64,000 nt of DNA from Bradyrhizobium sp. AZCC 1721 (lineage in GTDB: Bacteria > Pseudomonadota > Alphaproteobacteria > Rhizobiales > Xanthobacteraceae): contig NZ_JAZHSB010000001.1 of the NCBI RefSeq assembly GCF_036924715.1, positions 2,037,001-2,101,000 on the forward strand. Reading direction: 5' to 3'. The translations under genes were made by a program, and so were the position numbers. Shown piece by piece: positions 34,833 through 43,301 of the stretch; positions within the stretch are counted from its first letter, which is position 1; each line of letters begins with the position of its first letter. The notes under the pieces were generated by a model that was not told the DNA's origin, ran no database searches, and saw nothing but the letters and a program-made list of their open reading frames with translations.

Positions 34833-35225
34833 CATGTAGCTCGGTCCGCGACTGGGCCGATCTTGTTGGCCGATACCCTTTCCCGTTGTGCCGGCCGGAC
34901 AGCTGTGCCTCGCGATGAAAGAATTTCTCGAAGGCCCGCGCTTCTCCGTCGACACCAGCTTTGTCGCTGATCACGGTAACGGCGTTAAGAGCGCCGCCAC
35001 CAGGCTACGCGATAGTGAGCGCCCCGTTCAGCCGCTTCGCTCAGCGAAATCCTCGATGTAGCCCACCGAACTCATGAAATTGGTCTTGACGTTTTGCATG
35101 ATGAACAGCATTCTTATTCTGGATGATACGTGTCATGCAGAATGGCGCCGTGGTCCGGCAACTACGGTAACCAACATTGCCCATATGGCATGGAGCAGAT
35201 GTGCGCTGCGTTCCAGGGAATGGCG
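34833..35225. other. Intergenic region before LysR
   Basis: No gene can be supported. A 48-residue frame (ATG 34915 to TAG 35061, MKEFLEGPRFSVDTSFVADH) has no known domain. TTGACG at ~35091 could be part of a LysR promoter. Confidence 0.3.
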
Positions 35226-36281
35226 ATGACGGCCGAGGTTTTGACGGAATCTTCCGCAGACAACGCTTGCCTGAACCTCGAGGCGGCTACCGAACATGGA
35301 AGCCGTCAGAACCAGCAGTCGTCGCGGAGGGGACGCGTAGCGGAGGCAAACTGGGATCTCTTCCGATTATTCTCTTCCGTCGCGAGGTTCGGCAGTGTCA
35401 ATCGCGCCGCTCGCGAATTGGGTATGAGCCAGCCGACGCTCAGTCGCCGGTTGAAGGAGCTGGAACGCCATATCGGAGCTCCGCTCTTCTTTCGAGTGTC
35501 CTCCGGTGTCAAGCTGACACAGGAAGGCGAACAACTCCGTCTGTCGGCGGCTGCTATCGTACGGTCGTTCGAGTTGTTTCAACGGGATCTGTCATCGCGT
35601 GCCGGCGACAGGTCCTTTTCCATCAAGATCTCTGCTACCGAAGGCCTGACCAAGCACTGGTTGTTGCCTCGCGTGAACAAGCTGCGCGCACTCAACGACA
35701 AGATCAGCCTCGAGATATTCTCCACTGTTCTCAAGCAAAATCTTGCCGCAAGCGACCTCGATTTTGTCATCCGGATGGGGCATCCGGGCGACAACGAGCT
35801 AGTAGGTCGGCGGGTAGCGACGGTAGCGTTCGGCTTGTTCGCATCCGAAGCATATCTGGCCGAGCATCCGGCGCCGCGATCCATTGCGGACCTCGACAAG
35901 CATGAAATTATCGGAAGTTCGGCTGACTTTGCCGGCCTTCAGGGCGAGCGTTCCGGACAAATGCTTCTTCTCACGCAGTTCAAGGCTGCGGGAGATGCCC
36001 GTGCCTCATTGAAAGTGTCGATAGCAAACCATCTTTCTGCCGCTACGGCGGGACTGGGGCTGGCATTCCTGGCGGTGCCGTTCGCTCTTGCAGAGGGATT
36101 GGTGCGTGTTCTCCCTCAGGAATCATCGTTAATGGATCTCTGGCTGTTGCGCCGGCGCGAGAGCGATCTGCGCAAGTTGACAGGGCAGGTCCGCCGGCTT
36201 CTCGAAACAGAGTTTGCAGCGTCTCGTGCATGGTTTCTGGGGCAGCAACGGCCTCGAAGGCCTTTGCAGCGCATTGCGTGA
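35226..36281 (+). CDS. LysR-family transcriptional regulator
   Basis: About 351 residues from ATG 35226, where AGGGA lies 8 bases upstream; the frame is open back to 35130, so the start is uncertain. HTH: FGSVNRAARELGMSQPTLSR, then RLKELERHIGAPLFFR. The effector domain includes FSIKISATEGLTKHWLLPRV and HPGDNELVGRRV. An unusual ~45-residue extension precedes the HTH. No divergent gene is present, so the target cannot be inferred. Confidence 0.8.
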   Translation: MTAEVLTESSADNACLNLEAATEHGSRQNQQSSRRGRVAEANWDLFRLFSSVARFGSVNRAARELGMSQPTLSRRLKELERHIGAPLFFRVSSGVKLTQEGEQLRLSAAAIVRSFELFQRDLSSRAGDRSFSIKISATEGLTKHWLLPRVNKLRALNDKISLEIFSTVLKQNLAASDLDFVIRMGHPGDNELVGRRVATVAFGLFASEAYLAEHPAPRSIADLDKHEIIGSSADFAGLQGERSGQMLLLTQFKAAGDARASLKVSIANHLSAATAGLGLAFLAVPFALAEGLVRVLPQESSLMDLWLLRRRESDLRKLTGQVRRLLETEFAASRAWFLGQQRPRRPLQRIA

Positions 36282-36395
36282 CCGCATTAAGCTGTCCTTA
36301 TCAGGAGCGTGCGCGATTCTCCACGCCACGGAACTCCGGCTGCGTTGAGCGCAATCAGCTCCTGTGCAAGGACCCGATGAATGGGCCAGCACCGG

Positions 36396-36983
36396 TTACG
36401 GGCGGGAAGAACGGCGTATTTCAGCGTAGTCGAGGATCGACCTTCGCGCTGCCAGCAAAATCTTCTTCGATGTTTCCTTTTCCCTCATCACGCGGGAAAG
36501 AGTCATCGAGCCAACGATCGTGCACATCACCGAAATTGCGAACTCGGTCGCGTCCTCGTCGCCGATAAGCATAGCGATGTTGTCGAGGGATTTTTCGAGA
36601 TAGGCCGTCATGATGTCCCGCGTCCGCGAATCGGCGCGGGCGACGTCGCCGGCGAGAGCAGCAACGGCGCATCCGGATGCCGGATCATCGCGATGTGTCT
36701 TGCTAAGGTAGGCGTTTAGGAAAGACTTGAGCGTACGCGGCCCTTTGGCGCTCGCGGCGTTGATTGCCGATGCGTCGCCGTCAGCGAGAGCCCGATCGAG
36801 CGCTTGGGCGATCAGATCATCACGCGACTCGAAATGTCCGTAGAAGCCACCATGGGTTAGTCTCGCGGACTTCATGAGTTCGCTAATACTGATGCCCGCC
36901 AATCCTAGTTCCCTGAGCTGCAGGGCCGCCGCATCCAGGATCCGCTCCCGGCTTCTTGCCTTCTCCGCCTGTGAGTGTCCCAC
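36396..36983 (-). CDS. TetR-family transcriptional regulator
   Basis: 195 residues from GTG 36983 (GHSQAEKARSRERILDAAAL), where GGAG lies 8 bases upstream; the frame is open for 79 more codons but that part looks non-coding. HTH: GISISELMKSARLTHGGFYG, then HFESRDDLIAQALD, close to the TetRs at 4180 and 60225. Cys in ASGCAVAALAGDVAR. It lies next to decayed fragments (37122-37550), so its original target may have been lost. Confidence 0.82.
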   Translation of the reverse strand: MGHSQAEKARSRERILDAAALQLRELGLAGISISELMKSARLTHGGFYGHFESRDDLIAQALDRALADGDASAINAASAKGPRTLKSFLNAYLSKTHRDDPASGCAVAALAGDVARADSRTRDIMTAYLEKSLDNIAMLIGDEDATEFAISVMCTIVGSMTLSRVMREKETSKKILLAARRSILDYAEIRRSSRP

Positions 36984-37121
36984 CTGTGTCGCTCCAGGAA
37001 ATTGCAATTGACGATCTGGATGTCGGCCGCCAGACCTGAATTCTGGATGATGGCCTTCATTCAGGAGAATCTCGCGCGAGGATAAGCAGCCTTCGGGTGA
37101 ATTTCCATATGTTTCCGCGCG

Positions 37122-37352
37122 ATGGCCTTCGCCGGCTTGCCCGAGATCAAGTGGCAAATTCGTTTCGCGACGCCAGTGCATTCGGAAAGCCAGGGACGGG
37201 CGAGGTTCAAGCTGATGCAAGTGACCGCCCGCGGCACAAACGAATTCATGACAAAGTCGGAGGTCGTCGTCGAGATCGGGAGCTCCGACGAGCCTGGCCT
37301 TGTCGCGGAATGGCTTAGTGTTTCCTATCTCGCGGAGTGGGTCACCGCCTAG
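37122..37352 (+). pseudogene. C-terminal remnant of a MaoC/NodN-like hydratase
   Basis: The frame reads GLPEIKWQIRFATPVHSESQ, then GRARFKLMQVTARGTNEFMT and KSEVVVEIG...PGLVAEWLSVSYL, which fits the second half of a NodN/MaoC hot-dog enoyl-CoA hydratase (RFPxPV...VAEWLS pattern). The N-terminal half with the catalytic Asp/His is missing, and upstream codons contain stops. Confidence 0.5.
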
Positions 37353-37428
37353 TGCCTCGATAGCTGTGCAGTCAATGCCTAACCTGTCTCAGTTGCTAGA
37401 GCTGTTCTTAATCAAGAGCGGGTCCGGA

Positions 37429-37550
37429 TCAAGCGTCGGCATCTCCATCGTGAAATTCATTCCTGAATAAGGCAGGCACAAGAATGCTGTAGCCGGCGTC
37501 GAGCACAAATTGTCATGTGACCAGGTCGAGCGCGCCGCGGTGAGCCATTA
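37429..37550 (-). pseudogene. C-terminal remnant of an SDR
   Basis: On the minus strand ALDLVT-stop-QFVLDAGYSILVPALF precedes the stop at 37429-37431. This is the usual SDR ending VTGQxVLDAGYSI with the Gly codon changed to TGA. Nothing upstream continues the gene, because an intact + strand gene starts at 37587. Confidence 0.5.
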
Positions 37551-37586
37551 TCCCCTCAGGTGTCGAGCGCTGCGTGGAGGAAGCAA

Positions 37587-38378
37587 ATGAGCGAGCAGAA
37601 GCCCGCGCTGGGTCGGATCCGCACTGAGGTTCACGGGCGGGTGCTGAAAATCATCATCGACAATCCAGCGAAGAAAAATTCGTTCACCCCTCAGATGATG
37701 GTGCAGATCTCCGATGCGATGACCTTGCTGGACCGCAATGACGATTATTGGGCCGGCGTGGTCTGCGCCGAGGGCAGCGACTTTACCTCCGGCCTCGACA
37801 TGCCCAAATTCTTCGGCCCGAAGGCCGAAAGGATCGATATCCCGGCTGACAACATCGACGTGTTCGCCCTCAAGGGGCGTTGCCGCAAGCCGGTTATCAC
37901 CGCGGTGCAGGGCATCGTCTACACCATCGGCATCGAAATGATGCTTGCCGGAGACATTGTCGTCGCTGCCTCAAATAGTCGATTCTGCCAGATGGAGTCG
38001 AAGAGGGGTATTGCGCCGCTCGGCGGTGCGCACTTCCGCTTTCTGACCCGGGCCGGTTGGGGGGATGCAATGTACCACCTGTTCCTGTGCGACGAGTTCG
38101 ATGCTGCGCAGGCCCACAAGATCGGCCTCGTGCAGGAAGTGGTCGATCCGGGAAAGCAAATCGAGCGTGCGATGGAGCTGGCGCAAACCATTGCCAAGAA
38201 CGCGCCGATCGGAATCCAGGTCACCAAAGAAGCTGCGTTGAAGTACATCGAGGCCGCTGAACGAGCTGCGATCGACTACATCCCCAAAATCAAGGACCGT
38301 GTCTTCAACAGTCAGGACATGATGGAAGGCATCCAGTCCTTCGTCGAACGCCGTGCCGCGGTCTTCGAGGGACGTTAG
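37587..38378 (+). CDS. Enoyl-CoA hydratase/isomerase family protein
   Basis: 263 residues from ATG 37587 with GGAGG upstream. Crotonase oxyanion segments: CAEGSDFTSGLDMPKFFGPK and TAVQGIVYTIGIEMMLAGDI. In the active-site region CQMESKRGIAPLGGAHFR the first Glu (ME) is present; the second Glu position is not obvious (GGAHFRFLTRAGWG), so hydratase activity is not certain. Follows the MaoC remnant and precedes the SDR remnant. Confidence 0.82.
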   Translation: MSEQKPALGRIRTEVHGRVLKIIIDNPAKKNSFTPQMMVQISDAMTLLDRNDDYWAGVVCAEGSDFTSGLDMPKFFGPKAERIDIPADNIDVFALKGRCRKPVITAVQGIVYTIGIEMMLAGDIVVAASNSRFCQMESKRGIAPLGGAHFRFLTRAGWGDAMYHLFLCDEFDAAQAHKIGLVQEVVDPGKQIERAMELAQTIAKNAPIGIQVTKEAALKYIEAAERAAIDYIPKIKDRVFNSQDMMEGIQSFVERRAAVFEGR

Positions 38379-38421
38379 TCGCTTGCGCCGTGACCAGTTC
38401 GGCAAGGAAAAGGAGTCACTC

Positions 38422-38535
38422 ATGGGCAGCACGCAAGGCGTCCGATCTTACGAAGATCGCACCGCTCGCGTTGGATTGGTCGCCACATTGCCGAGGCACT
38501 GAGCGCGCCAAAGGTGGTTTTGCCATCGCGGAATA
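38422..38535 (+). pseudogene. 5' remnant duplicating the SDR at 39554
   Basis: From ATGGGCAGC at 38422 the DNA follows the start of the SDR gene at 39554 with small deletions: both share GTTGGATTG/CGTGGATTGGG-like, CCGAGGCA and TCGCGGAA blocks in the same order, and both start ATGGGCAGC preceded by a purine-rich site. Frameshifts prevent coding. It marks an old partial duplication around the dehalogenase-like gene. Confidence 0.6.
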
Positions 38536-38573
38536 GGTGCGTTCGAGCAGATGCGAAGGAGCGATGACTTGTC

Positions 38574-39470
38574 ATGATTGCCGCCAGCGAGACCTTTGGT
38601 GGAACTTGGCCTTTCGAACCCTGCTTTTTTGAGGGAGCCGGCTTTCGGATGCATTACGTCGACGAGGGGACCGGCGATCCCATCGTTTGTTTGCATGGGG
38701 AGCCCACCTGGGGTTACCTCTATCGACGTTTCATCCCTCCGCTTTCCGCCACGCACAGAGTCGTCGTTCCTGACCACATGGGTTTCGGCAAGAGCGAAAC
38801 TCCTCGGGGTCGAGAATATTCGCTGAGGACTCATGTCGACAACCTGACCAAGCTGATCGAAGCGCTCGATCTCAAGAACAATACGTTCGTTTTGCAGGAT
38901 TGGGGTGGGCTGATCGGCTCAGCGTTCACGCTACGACATCCGCACCGCGTCAGGCGCCTGTTTCTCCTCAACACGTTGGCCGGCTATGGAAAGACCTCCG
39001 CGGGGTCGACGCCCTGGTTCCAGCTCATCCTGAAGCATCACAAAGCCGGCACGCTCGGGGAGGTGTTGGGGCACCTGGACGTGAATATCCTCAGCATCAT
39101 GAAGACGCAGGGTTTGGAGAATTTGTCGGCGGTGGATTCCAATTGGCTTGCAGCCTTCGGCTCGGCCTTTCCGACGAAGGAGGACTGCGTCGGGGCAATT
39201 GAGTTTCCGCTCGACGCTTTGCTTGGTCGGATCATTCCATACCTCGAGGAGGGCGTTCCGCTTCTCCAAAAGCTGAAGTCGAAACCCGCGATGCTTGCGG
39301 TCGGCATGAAGGATCGAGCGATTGCGCCGGAGAACCAGATCTCTGATTTCAAAGCAATATGGCCTGACGCGCCGGTCATTAAGCTCCCGCATGCGGGACA
39401 CTTTAGCCAGGAAGACGCACCGGACACCATCATTGCATTGATTGAGCTGTTCATCCAAAGCGCCAGGTGA
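38574..39470 (+). CDS. Haloalkane-dehalogenase-like alpha/beta-hydrolase
   Basis: 298 residues. HGEPTWGYLYRRFIPPL matches the oxyanion region of haloalkane dehalogenase subfamily I; the nucleophile elbow is VLQDWGGLIG with Asp109 and halide-binding Trp110; base His276 in PHAGHFSQEDAP; acid probably Asp247. The second halide-stabilising Trp of the cap is not evident (DVNILSIMKTQG), so dehalogenation is not assured; many relatives have unproven substrates. ATG 38574 has weak GGAGCGATG upstream. Followed by an SDR 83 bp later. Confidence 0.78.
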   Translation: MIAASETFGGTWPFEPCFFEGAGFRMHYVDEGTGDPIVCLHGEPTWGYLYRRFIPPLSATHRVVVPDHMGFGKSETPRGREYSLRTHVDNLTKLIEALDLKNNTFVLQDWGGLIGSAFTLRHPHRVRRLFLLNTLAGYGKTSAGSTPWFQLILKHHKAGTLGEVLGHLDVNILSIMKTQGLENLSAVDSNWLAAFGSAFPTKEDCVGAIEFPLDALLGRIIPYLEEGVPLLQKLKSKPAMLAVGMKDRAIAPENQISDFKAIWPDAPVIKLPHAGHFSQEDAPDTIIALIELFIQSAR

Positions 39471-39553
39471 TTGTGCAAGCAAACCTGGCTGGTCTTGCGG
39501 GAACAGCGGTGCGTGTCCGGCTATGAAGAGGAACTCTATGAAAGGGATCGCTC

Positions 39554-40333
39554 ATGGGCAGCGTGAAGAAGGCGTTCGATCTTACGGGAAAAATCGCGCT
39601 CGTAACGGGCGGCTCGCGTGGATTGGGCTTGCAGATCGCCGAGGCATTGGGCGAGCAAGGCGCCAAGGTGATTTTGTCGTCGCGGAAAGCCGCCGATCTC
39701 GAGCAGGCGTGTTCACATCTTTCAAAGCTCGGATATCAGGCGGACGCTATCGCGGCCGACAATTCCAAGGATGACGATATCATGCGGTTGGTCGACCAAG
39801 CCTTGGGCAAGTTTGGCAGGATCGATATTCTCTTGAACAATGCCGGCGCCACCTGGGGAGCTCCGACAGAGGATCATCCTGTCGAAGCATGGGACAAGGT
39901 GATGAATCTCAATATTCGTTCCCTGTTCGTGTTGAGCCAGCAGGTCGCGAAGCGGTCGATGATTCCGAACAAGTACGGGCGCGTCATCAACATGGCGTCG
40001 ATTGCCGGATTGCGGGGTCACGTTGGCGAGCCGCAGATGATTGCCTACAACACGAGTAAGGGGGCGGTTGTCAATTTCACCCGCGCATTGGCGGGCAGTT
40101 GGGGTCAGTACGGCATTACGGTCAATGCGCTCGCTCCCGGTTTCTTCCCGTCCAAAATGACGGCCGGAACCATTAAGGCGGTTGGCCTCGAAAAGCTGAC
40201 TGAGGGTGTTCCGCTGCGTTGCATCGGTGATGAAGACGATCTGAAGGGGGCGATCATCCTGTTCGCCAGCGACGCCGGCAAGCACATTACCGGTCAGATA
40301 TTGGCAGTGGACGGCGGCATCATGGCTGTCTGA
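39554..40333 (+). CDS. SDR-family oxidoreductase (FabG-like)
   Basis: 259 residues, classical SDR. Cofactor motif VTGGSRGLGLQIAEALGEQG, NNAG motif, and catalytic Ser-Tyr-Lys in MASIAGLRG and IAYNTSKGA; C-terminal TGQILAVDGG. Oxidises or reduces a hydroxy/keto group with NAD(P)(H). ATG 39554 follows AAAGGGATC. A decayed copy of its 5' end lies 1.1 kb upstream. Likely co-transcribed with the bifunctional enzyme at 40509. Confidence 0.87.
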   Translation: MGSVKKAFDLTGKIALVTGGSRGLGLQIAEALGEQGAKVILSSRKAADLEQACSHLSKLGYQADAIAADNSKDDDIMRLVDQALGKFGRIDILLNNAGATWGAPTEDHPVEAWDKVMNLNIRSLFVLSQQVAKRSMIPNKYGRVINMASIAGLRGHVGEPQMIAYNTSKGAVVNFTRALAGSWGQYGITVNALAPGFFPSKMTAGTIKAVGLEKLTEGVPLRCIGDEDDLKGAIILFASDAGKHITGQILAVDGGIMAV

Positions 40334-40368
40334 CAGCTCGCCCACCGGCCCTTGCTGGCGCGCACTCA

Positions 40369-40382
40369 ATTCAATGTTGAAT
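40369..40382. repeat. Short palindrome ATTCAA/TTGAAT
   Basis: ATTCAATGTTGAAT, 6-base arms around TG, between the SDR and bifunctional beta-oxidation genes. Possible operator; no other copy noted. Confidence 0.25.
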
Positions 40383-40508
40383 AGCCGCTCGCCAGATGCG
40401 CTGTGGCCAGCACTGACCAAGCCGAACTACCAAGCTGCCAACCAGCCGGTGCCGCGCAAGCGGTTTGGGCGGATCCGAGCGCACCGCCCATCCTAAAGGA
40501 GATAGCCG

Positions 40509-42587
40509 ATGACAAGCCCTGTTATTATCGAGAAACACGGCACTGTGGCCGTTCTTCTGGTCGACAACCCGCCAGTGAACGCACTCGGTTCGCTGGTGCG
40601 CCAAGGTCTGCGCGACGCCATGCGGGAGGTGCTGGACAATCCGCAGTATGCGGCCGTCGTGCTTGCCTGCGCCGGCCGCACGTTCATTAGCGGGGCCGAC
40701 ATTCGCGAGTTCGACCAGAAGATCGAGGGACCCAGTCTCGACGAAATCAATCGCCTGTTCGAGAACCGGTCCAAACCTGTCGTCGCCGCAATTCATGGCG
40801 TCGCGTTCGGCGGCGGGCTCGAAGTTGCGATGGGCTGCCATTTCCGTATTGCGGCGAGCGACGCCAAGCTCGGGCAACCGGAAGTCAAACTTGGATTGAT
40901 CCCGGGTGGTGGCGGTACGCAACGTCTGCCGCGTGCCATCGGACCGGCGAGAGCTGTGCAAATGATCGTGACCGGCGATCCGATCGGCGCGGAAGAGGCG
41001 CTGCAGCTTGGGCTGGTCCACCAAATATTCGAAGGGGAACCAGTGGCGGCGGGTGTTGCCTTTGCGCAGAAAGTTCTGTCCGAACGCCGTCCCCTGCGTT
41101 CGCTGCGCGATGACGATTCCATGCTGCAAGCGGCGCGCGCTGACAGAAGCATCCTGACGAAGGCGGCGGCTGAAGCGATGAAGCGCAATCGCGGGCTCGA
41201 AGCCCCGGCGGCCTGCGTGGAAGCCGTTGCGTGGTGCCTGGACGTACCGTTCGATGAAGCGATCCGGCGGGAATGGACGCTGTTCACCCGGTTGAGAAGC
41301 GGCGATCAGTCTAAAGCACTGCGTCACGTGTTCTTCGCGGAACGCAGCAGCAACAAGATCGCTGGTCTCGAGGCCGGCACACGCCCGCGGAAAGTCAACT
41401 CGGTCGCGATCATCGGCGCAGGCACGATGGGTGGCGGCATCGCCATGTCCTTTGCCAACGCCGGCATCCCGGTGAAGCTGATCGAAATCGCAAAGGATGC
41501 GCTCGACCGTGGCCTTGGTACCATACGGAAAACCTACGAGGCGACCGCAGCACGCTCGGCGATGTCTTCGGACACCGTCGCCAAGCGCTTGGGACTGATA
41601 ACCGGTGCCGTGGGCCTGGAGCACGCTGCGGAGGCCGACCTCGTCATCGAGGCGGCATTCGAGACCATGCAGATAAAGAAGGAGATCTTCTCCGAACTTG
41701 ATACCGCTGCAAAGCCGGGGGCGATTCTCGCAACAAATACTTCCTTTCTCGACGTCAACGCGATTGCAGCGGTCACGAAGCGGCCCCAAGACGTACTCGG
41801 GATGCACTTCTTCAGCCCGGCGAATGTCATGAAGCTGTGCGAGATGGTGCGTGGCGAAAAGTCGTCGCCGGACGTGCTGGCCACGGCCGCTGCAGTCGCG
41901 CGGCGCATCGGGAAGATTCCCGTCGTCGTGGGCGTCTGCCACGGCTTTGTCGGCAATCGAATGCTCGTGGTCCGCCTGCTCCAGGCCCGCAAGATGTTGC
42001 TTGACGGGGCGCTGCCGCAGCAGGTTGACGCTGTCGCGACGCGGTTCGGAATGATGGGGCCTTTTGCCATGGGGGATATGGCAGGTCTCGATATCGGCTG
42101 GCGATCGCGCAAGGATAGTGGCGAGACATCTCCGATCGAGGATGCGTTGTGCGAAGCGGGAAGATTCGGTCAGAAGACCGGAGCGGGGTACTACCGGTAC
42201 GATGCTGGATCCAGAACGCCGATTCCGGATGCCGACGTAGAGGCCTTGATCGTGGATACCAGTCGCAAGCTAGGCATCACGCGACGCCAGATCAGCGACG
42301 CCGAGATTCATGAACGACTGATCTACCCGATGATTAATGAGGGCGCACGAATTCTCGAGGAAGGGATCGCGGAGCGGGCGAGCGACATCGATCTGGTCTG
42401 GCTCTATGGATACGGCTGGCCGCCCCAGACCGGCGGTCCGATCTTTCTTGCGGACCAGATAGGCCTCCCCGTCGTGGCTGAGCGGTTGGCGTTTATGGCC
42501 GCACTGGACAAGGACGAAACACTGCGGCCGGTGCCGCTGTTACATCGCCTCGCTACCTCGGGCGGAACCTTCGCGGCTTTCAAGTAG
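40509..42587 (+). CDS. Bifunctional enoyl-CoA hydratase / 3-hydroxyacyl-CoA dehydrogenase
   Basis: 692 residues, crotonase domain first (~1-190: AGRTFISGADIREFD, IHGVAFGGGLEVAMGCHFRI, GQPEVKLGLIPGGGGTQRLP with both catalytic Glu), then the NAD-binding domain (AIIGAGTMGGGIAMSFANAG near 297) and two HAD C-terminal domains (catalytic His in GMHFFSPANVMK). Layout equals FadJ and PimF of the Rhodopseudomonas pim operon. Performs two successive beta-oxidation steps. RBS AAAGGAG before ATG 40509. A monooxygenase-like small gene follows 47 bp later. Confidence 0.9.
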   Translation: MTSPVIIEKHGTVAVLLVDNPPVNALGSLVRQGLRDAMREVLDNPQYAAVVLACAGRTFISGADIREFDQKIEGPSLDEINRLFENRSKPVVAAIHGVAFGGGLEVAMGCHFRIAASDAKLGQPEVKLGLIPGGGGTQRLPRAIGPARAVQMIVTGDPIGAEEALQLGLVHQIFEGEPVAAGVAFAQKVLSERRPLRSLRDDDSMLQAARADRSILTKAAAEAMKRNRGLEAPAACVEAVAWCLDVPFDEAIRREWTLFTRLRSGDQSKALRHVFFAERSSNKIAGLEAGTRPRKVNSVAIIGAGTMGGGIAMSFANAGIPVKLIEIAKDALDRGLGTIRKTYEATAARSAMSSDTVAKRLGLITGAVGLEHAAEADLVIEAAFETMQIKKEIFSELDTAAKPGAILATNTSFLDVNAIAAVTKRPQDVLGMHFFSPANVMKLCEMVRGEKSSPDVLATAAAVARRIGKIPVVVGVCHGFVGNRMLVVRLLQARKMLLDGALPQQVDAVATRFGMMGPFAMGDMAGLDIGWRSRKDSGETSPIEDALCEAGRFGQKTGAGYYRYDAGSRTPIPDADVEALIVDTSRKLGITRRQISDAEIHERLIYPMINEGARILEEGIAERASDIDLVWLYGYGWPPQTGGPIFLADQIGLPVVAERLAFMAALDKDETLRPVPLLHRLATSGGTFAAFK

Positions 42588-42634
42588 ATGAAGGAGGTGC
42601 GGGATCTCCGCGTCAAGAGAGGACTATAGACGAG

Positions 42635-42934
42635 ATGGTCTACGTGATAGCAACGCTCACGGTGAAGCCAGAAATGAAGGCGGAGTTGTTTTCCGCCGCG
42701 AAGGATTGCATCGCCGCCACCCACAAGGAAGACGGATGTATTTCCTATGAGCTGTTCGAAAGTACCACCGATCCGAACAAGCTCGTGTTCGTCGAACAGT
42801 GGCAGTCGGCCGACTGCCTCCCTCTGCATTCCAAGAGCGACCACATGAGAGCATTTGGCCGCATGGCGGTGAAGTGCTTTGCAGCCCCTGTACAGGTCCA
42901 GATCATCACTCCCGAAAAGGTCGAGAAGCGGTAG
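42635..42934 (+). CDS. Antibiotic biosynthesis monooxygenase (YgiN-like) family protein
   Basis: 99 residues, ABM ferredoxin-like fold: MVYVIATLTVKPEMKAELF, HKEDGCISYELFESTTDPNK, VFVEQWQSADCLPLHSKSDH. Members are cofactor-free quinol or aromatic monooxygenases, or stress proteins, and form dimers. Probably the last gene of the 39554-42934 operon. Confidence 0.8.
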   Translation: MVYVIATLTVKPEMKAELFSAAKDCIAATHKEDGCISYELFESTTDPNKLVFVEQWQSADCLPLHSKSDHMRAFGRMAVKCFAAPVQVQIITPEKVEKR

Positions 42935-43301
42935 CTCTATCGTCCTCAGACGGCCGCGGATAGCGGGTTCCATATAAGAACGATTTCAAGGCTGCACGGA
43001 CTTCCCGTCCCCTTTGACGAGTCATTCAGTAACGACCCGGTCCACCCCCATGCCGATAGCAGCGTAAGCCGGTCGCGCTTCAAAGGTCAATTGGGATTCT
43101 TGCGCGAGCTCAACCGGAGACGCCAGTCTCCCTACTGGCTTGCTTCCGTACGGATACGCGGGACAATTCTTCTCGAAGCCGGCTTGACGAGTTCTAAAAA
43201 AGAACTGTAGATTAACGGAAAGACGGCTGAACAATGGCCGCGGTTTGCAGGATCGCGGGCCCCGCCGGGGCGCGCACTCCGCTGTTCACAGGGAGGACGC
43301 T
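42935..43301. other. Promoter region of the binding-protein operon
   Basis: 367 bp; contains the inverted repeat and promoter at 43184-43213. A 70-codon minus frame (43022-43234) crosses the promoter and has no known domain. Confidence 0.4.
43184..43213 (+). promoter_or_regulatory. Promoter with AGTTCT-N5-AGAACT operator (site 1)
   Basis: TTGACG (43184-43189) is followed directly by the 17-bp inverted repeat AGTTCTAAAAAAGAACT (43190-43206) and TAGATT (43208-43213). The repeat thus fills the -35/-10 spacer, an ideal repressor position. Sites at 48537 and 52155 have the same design. Confidence 0.7.

Larger units (their letters stand above)
36984..37586. other. Gene-remnant region
   Basis: 600 bp without an intact gene; holds a MaoC-like 3' fragment on the + strand and an SDR C-terminal fragment on the - strand. 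The palindrome AATTGCAATT lies near 37000. Confidence 0.5.

Noticed and set aside
40371..41942. 523-codon minus-strand frame opposite the bifunctional beta-oxidation gene
   Set aside because: Antisense to a well-supported enzyme; no known motif.
43022..43234. 70-codon minus frame
   Set aside because: Crosses the promoter with operator site 1 and has no domain.
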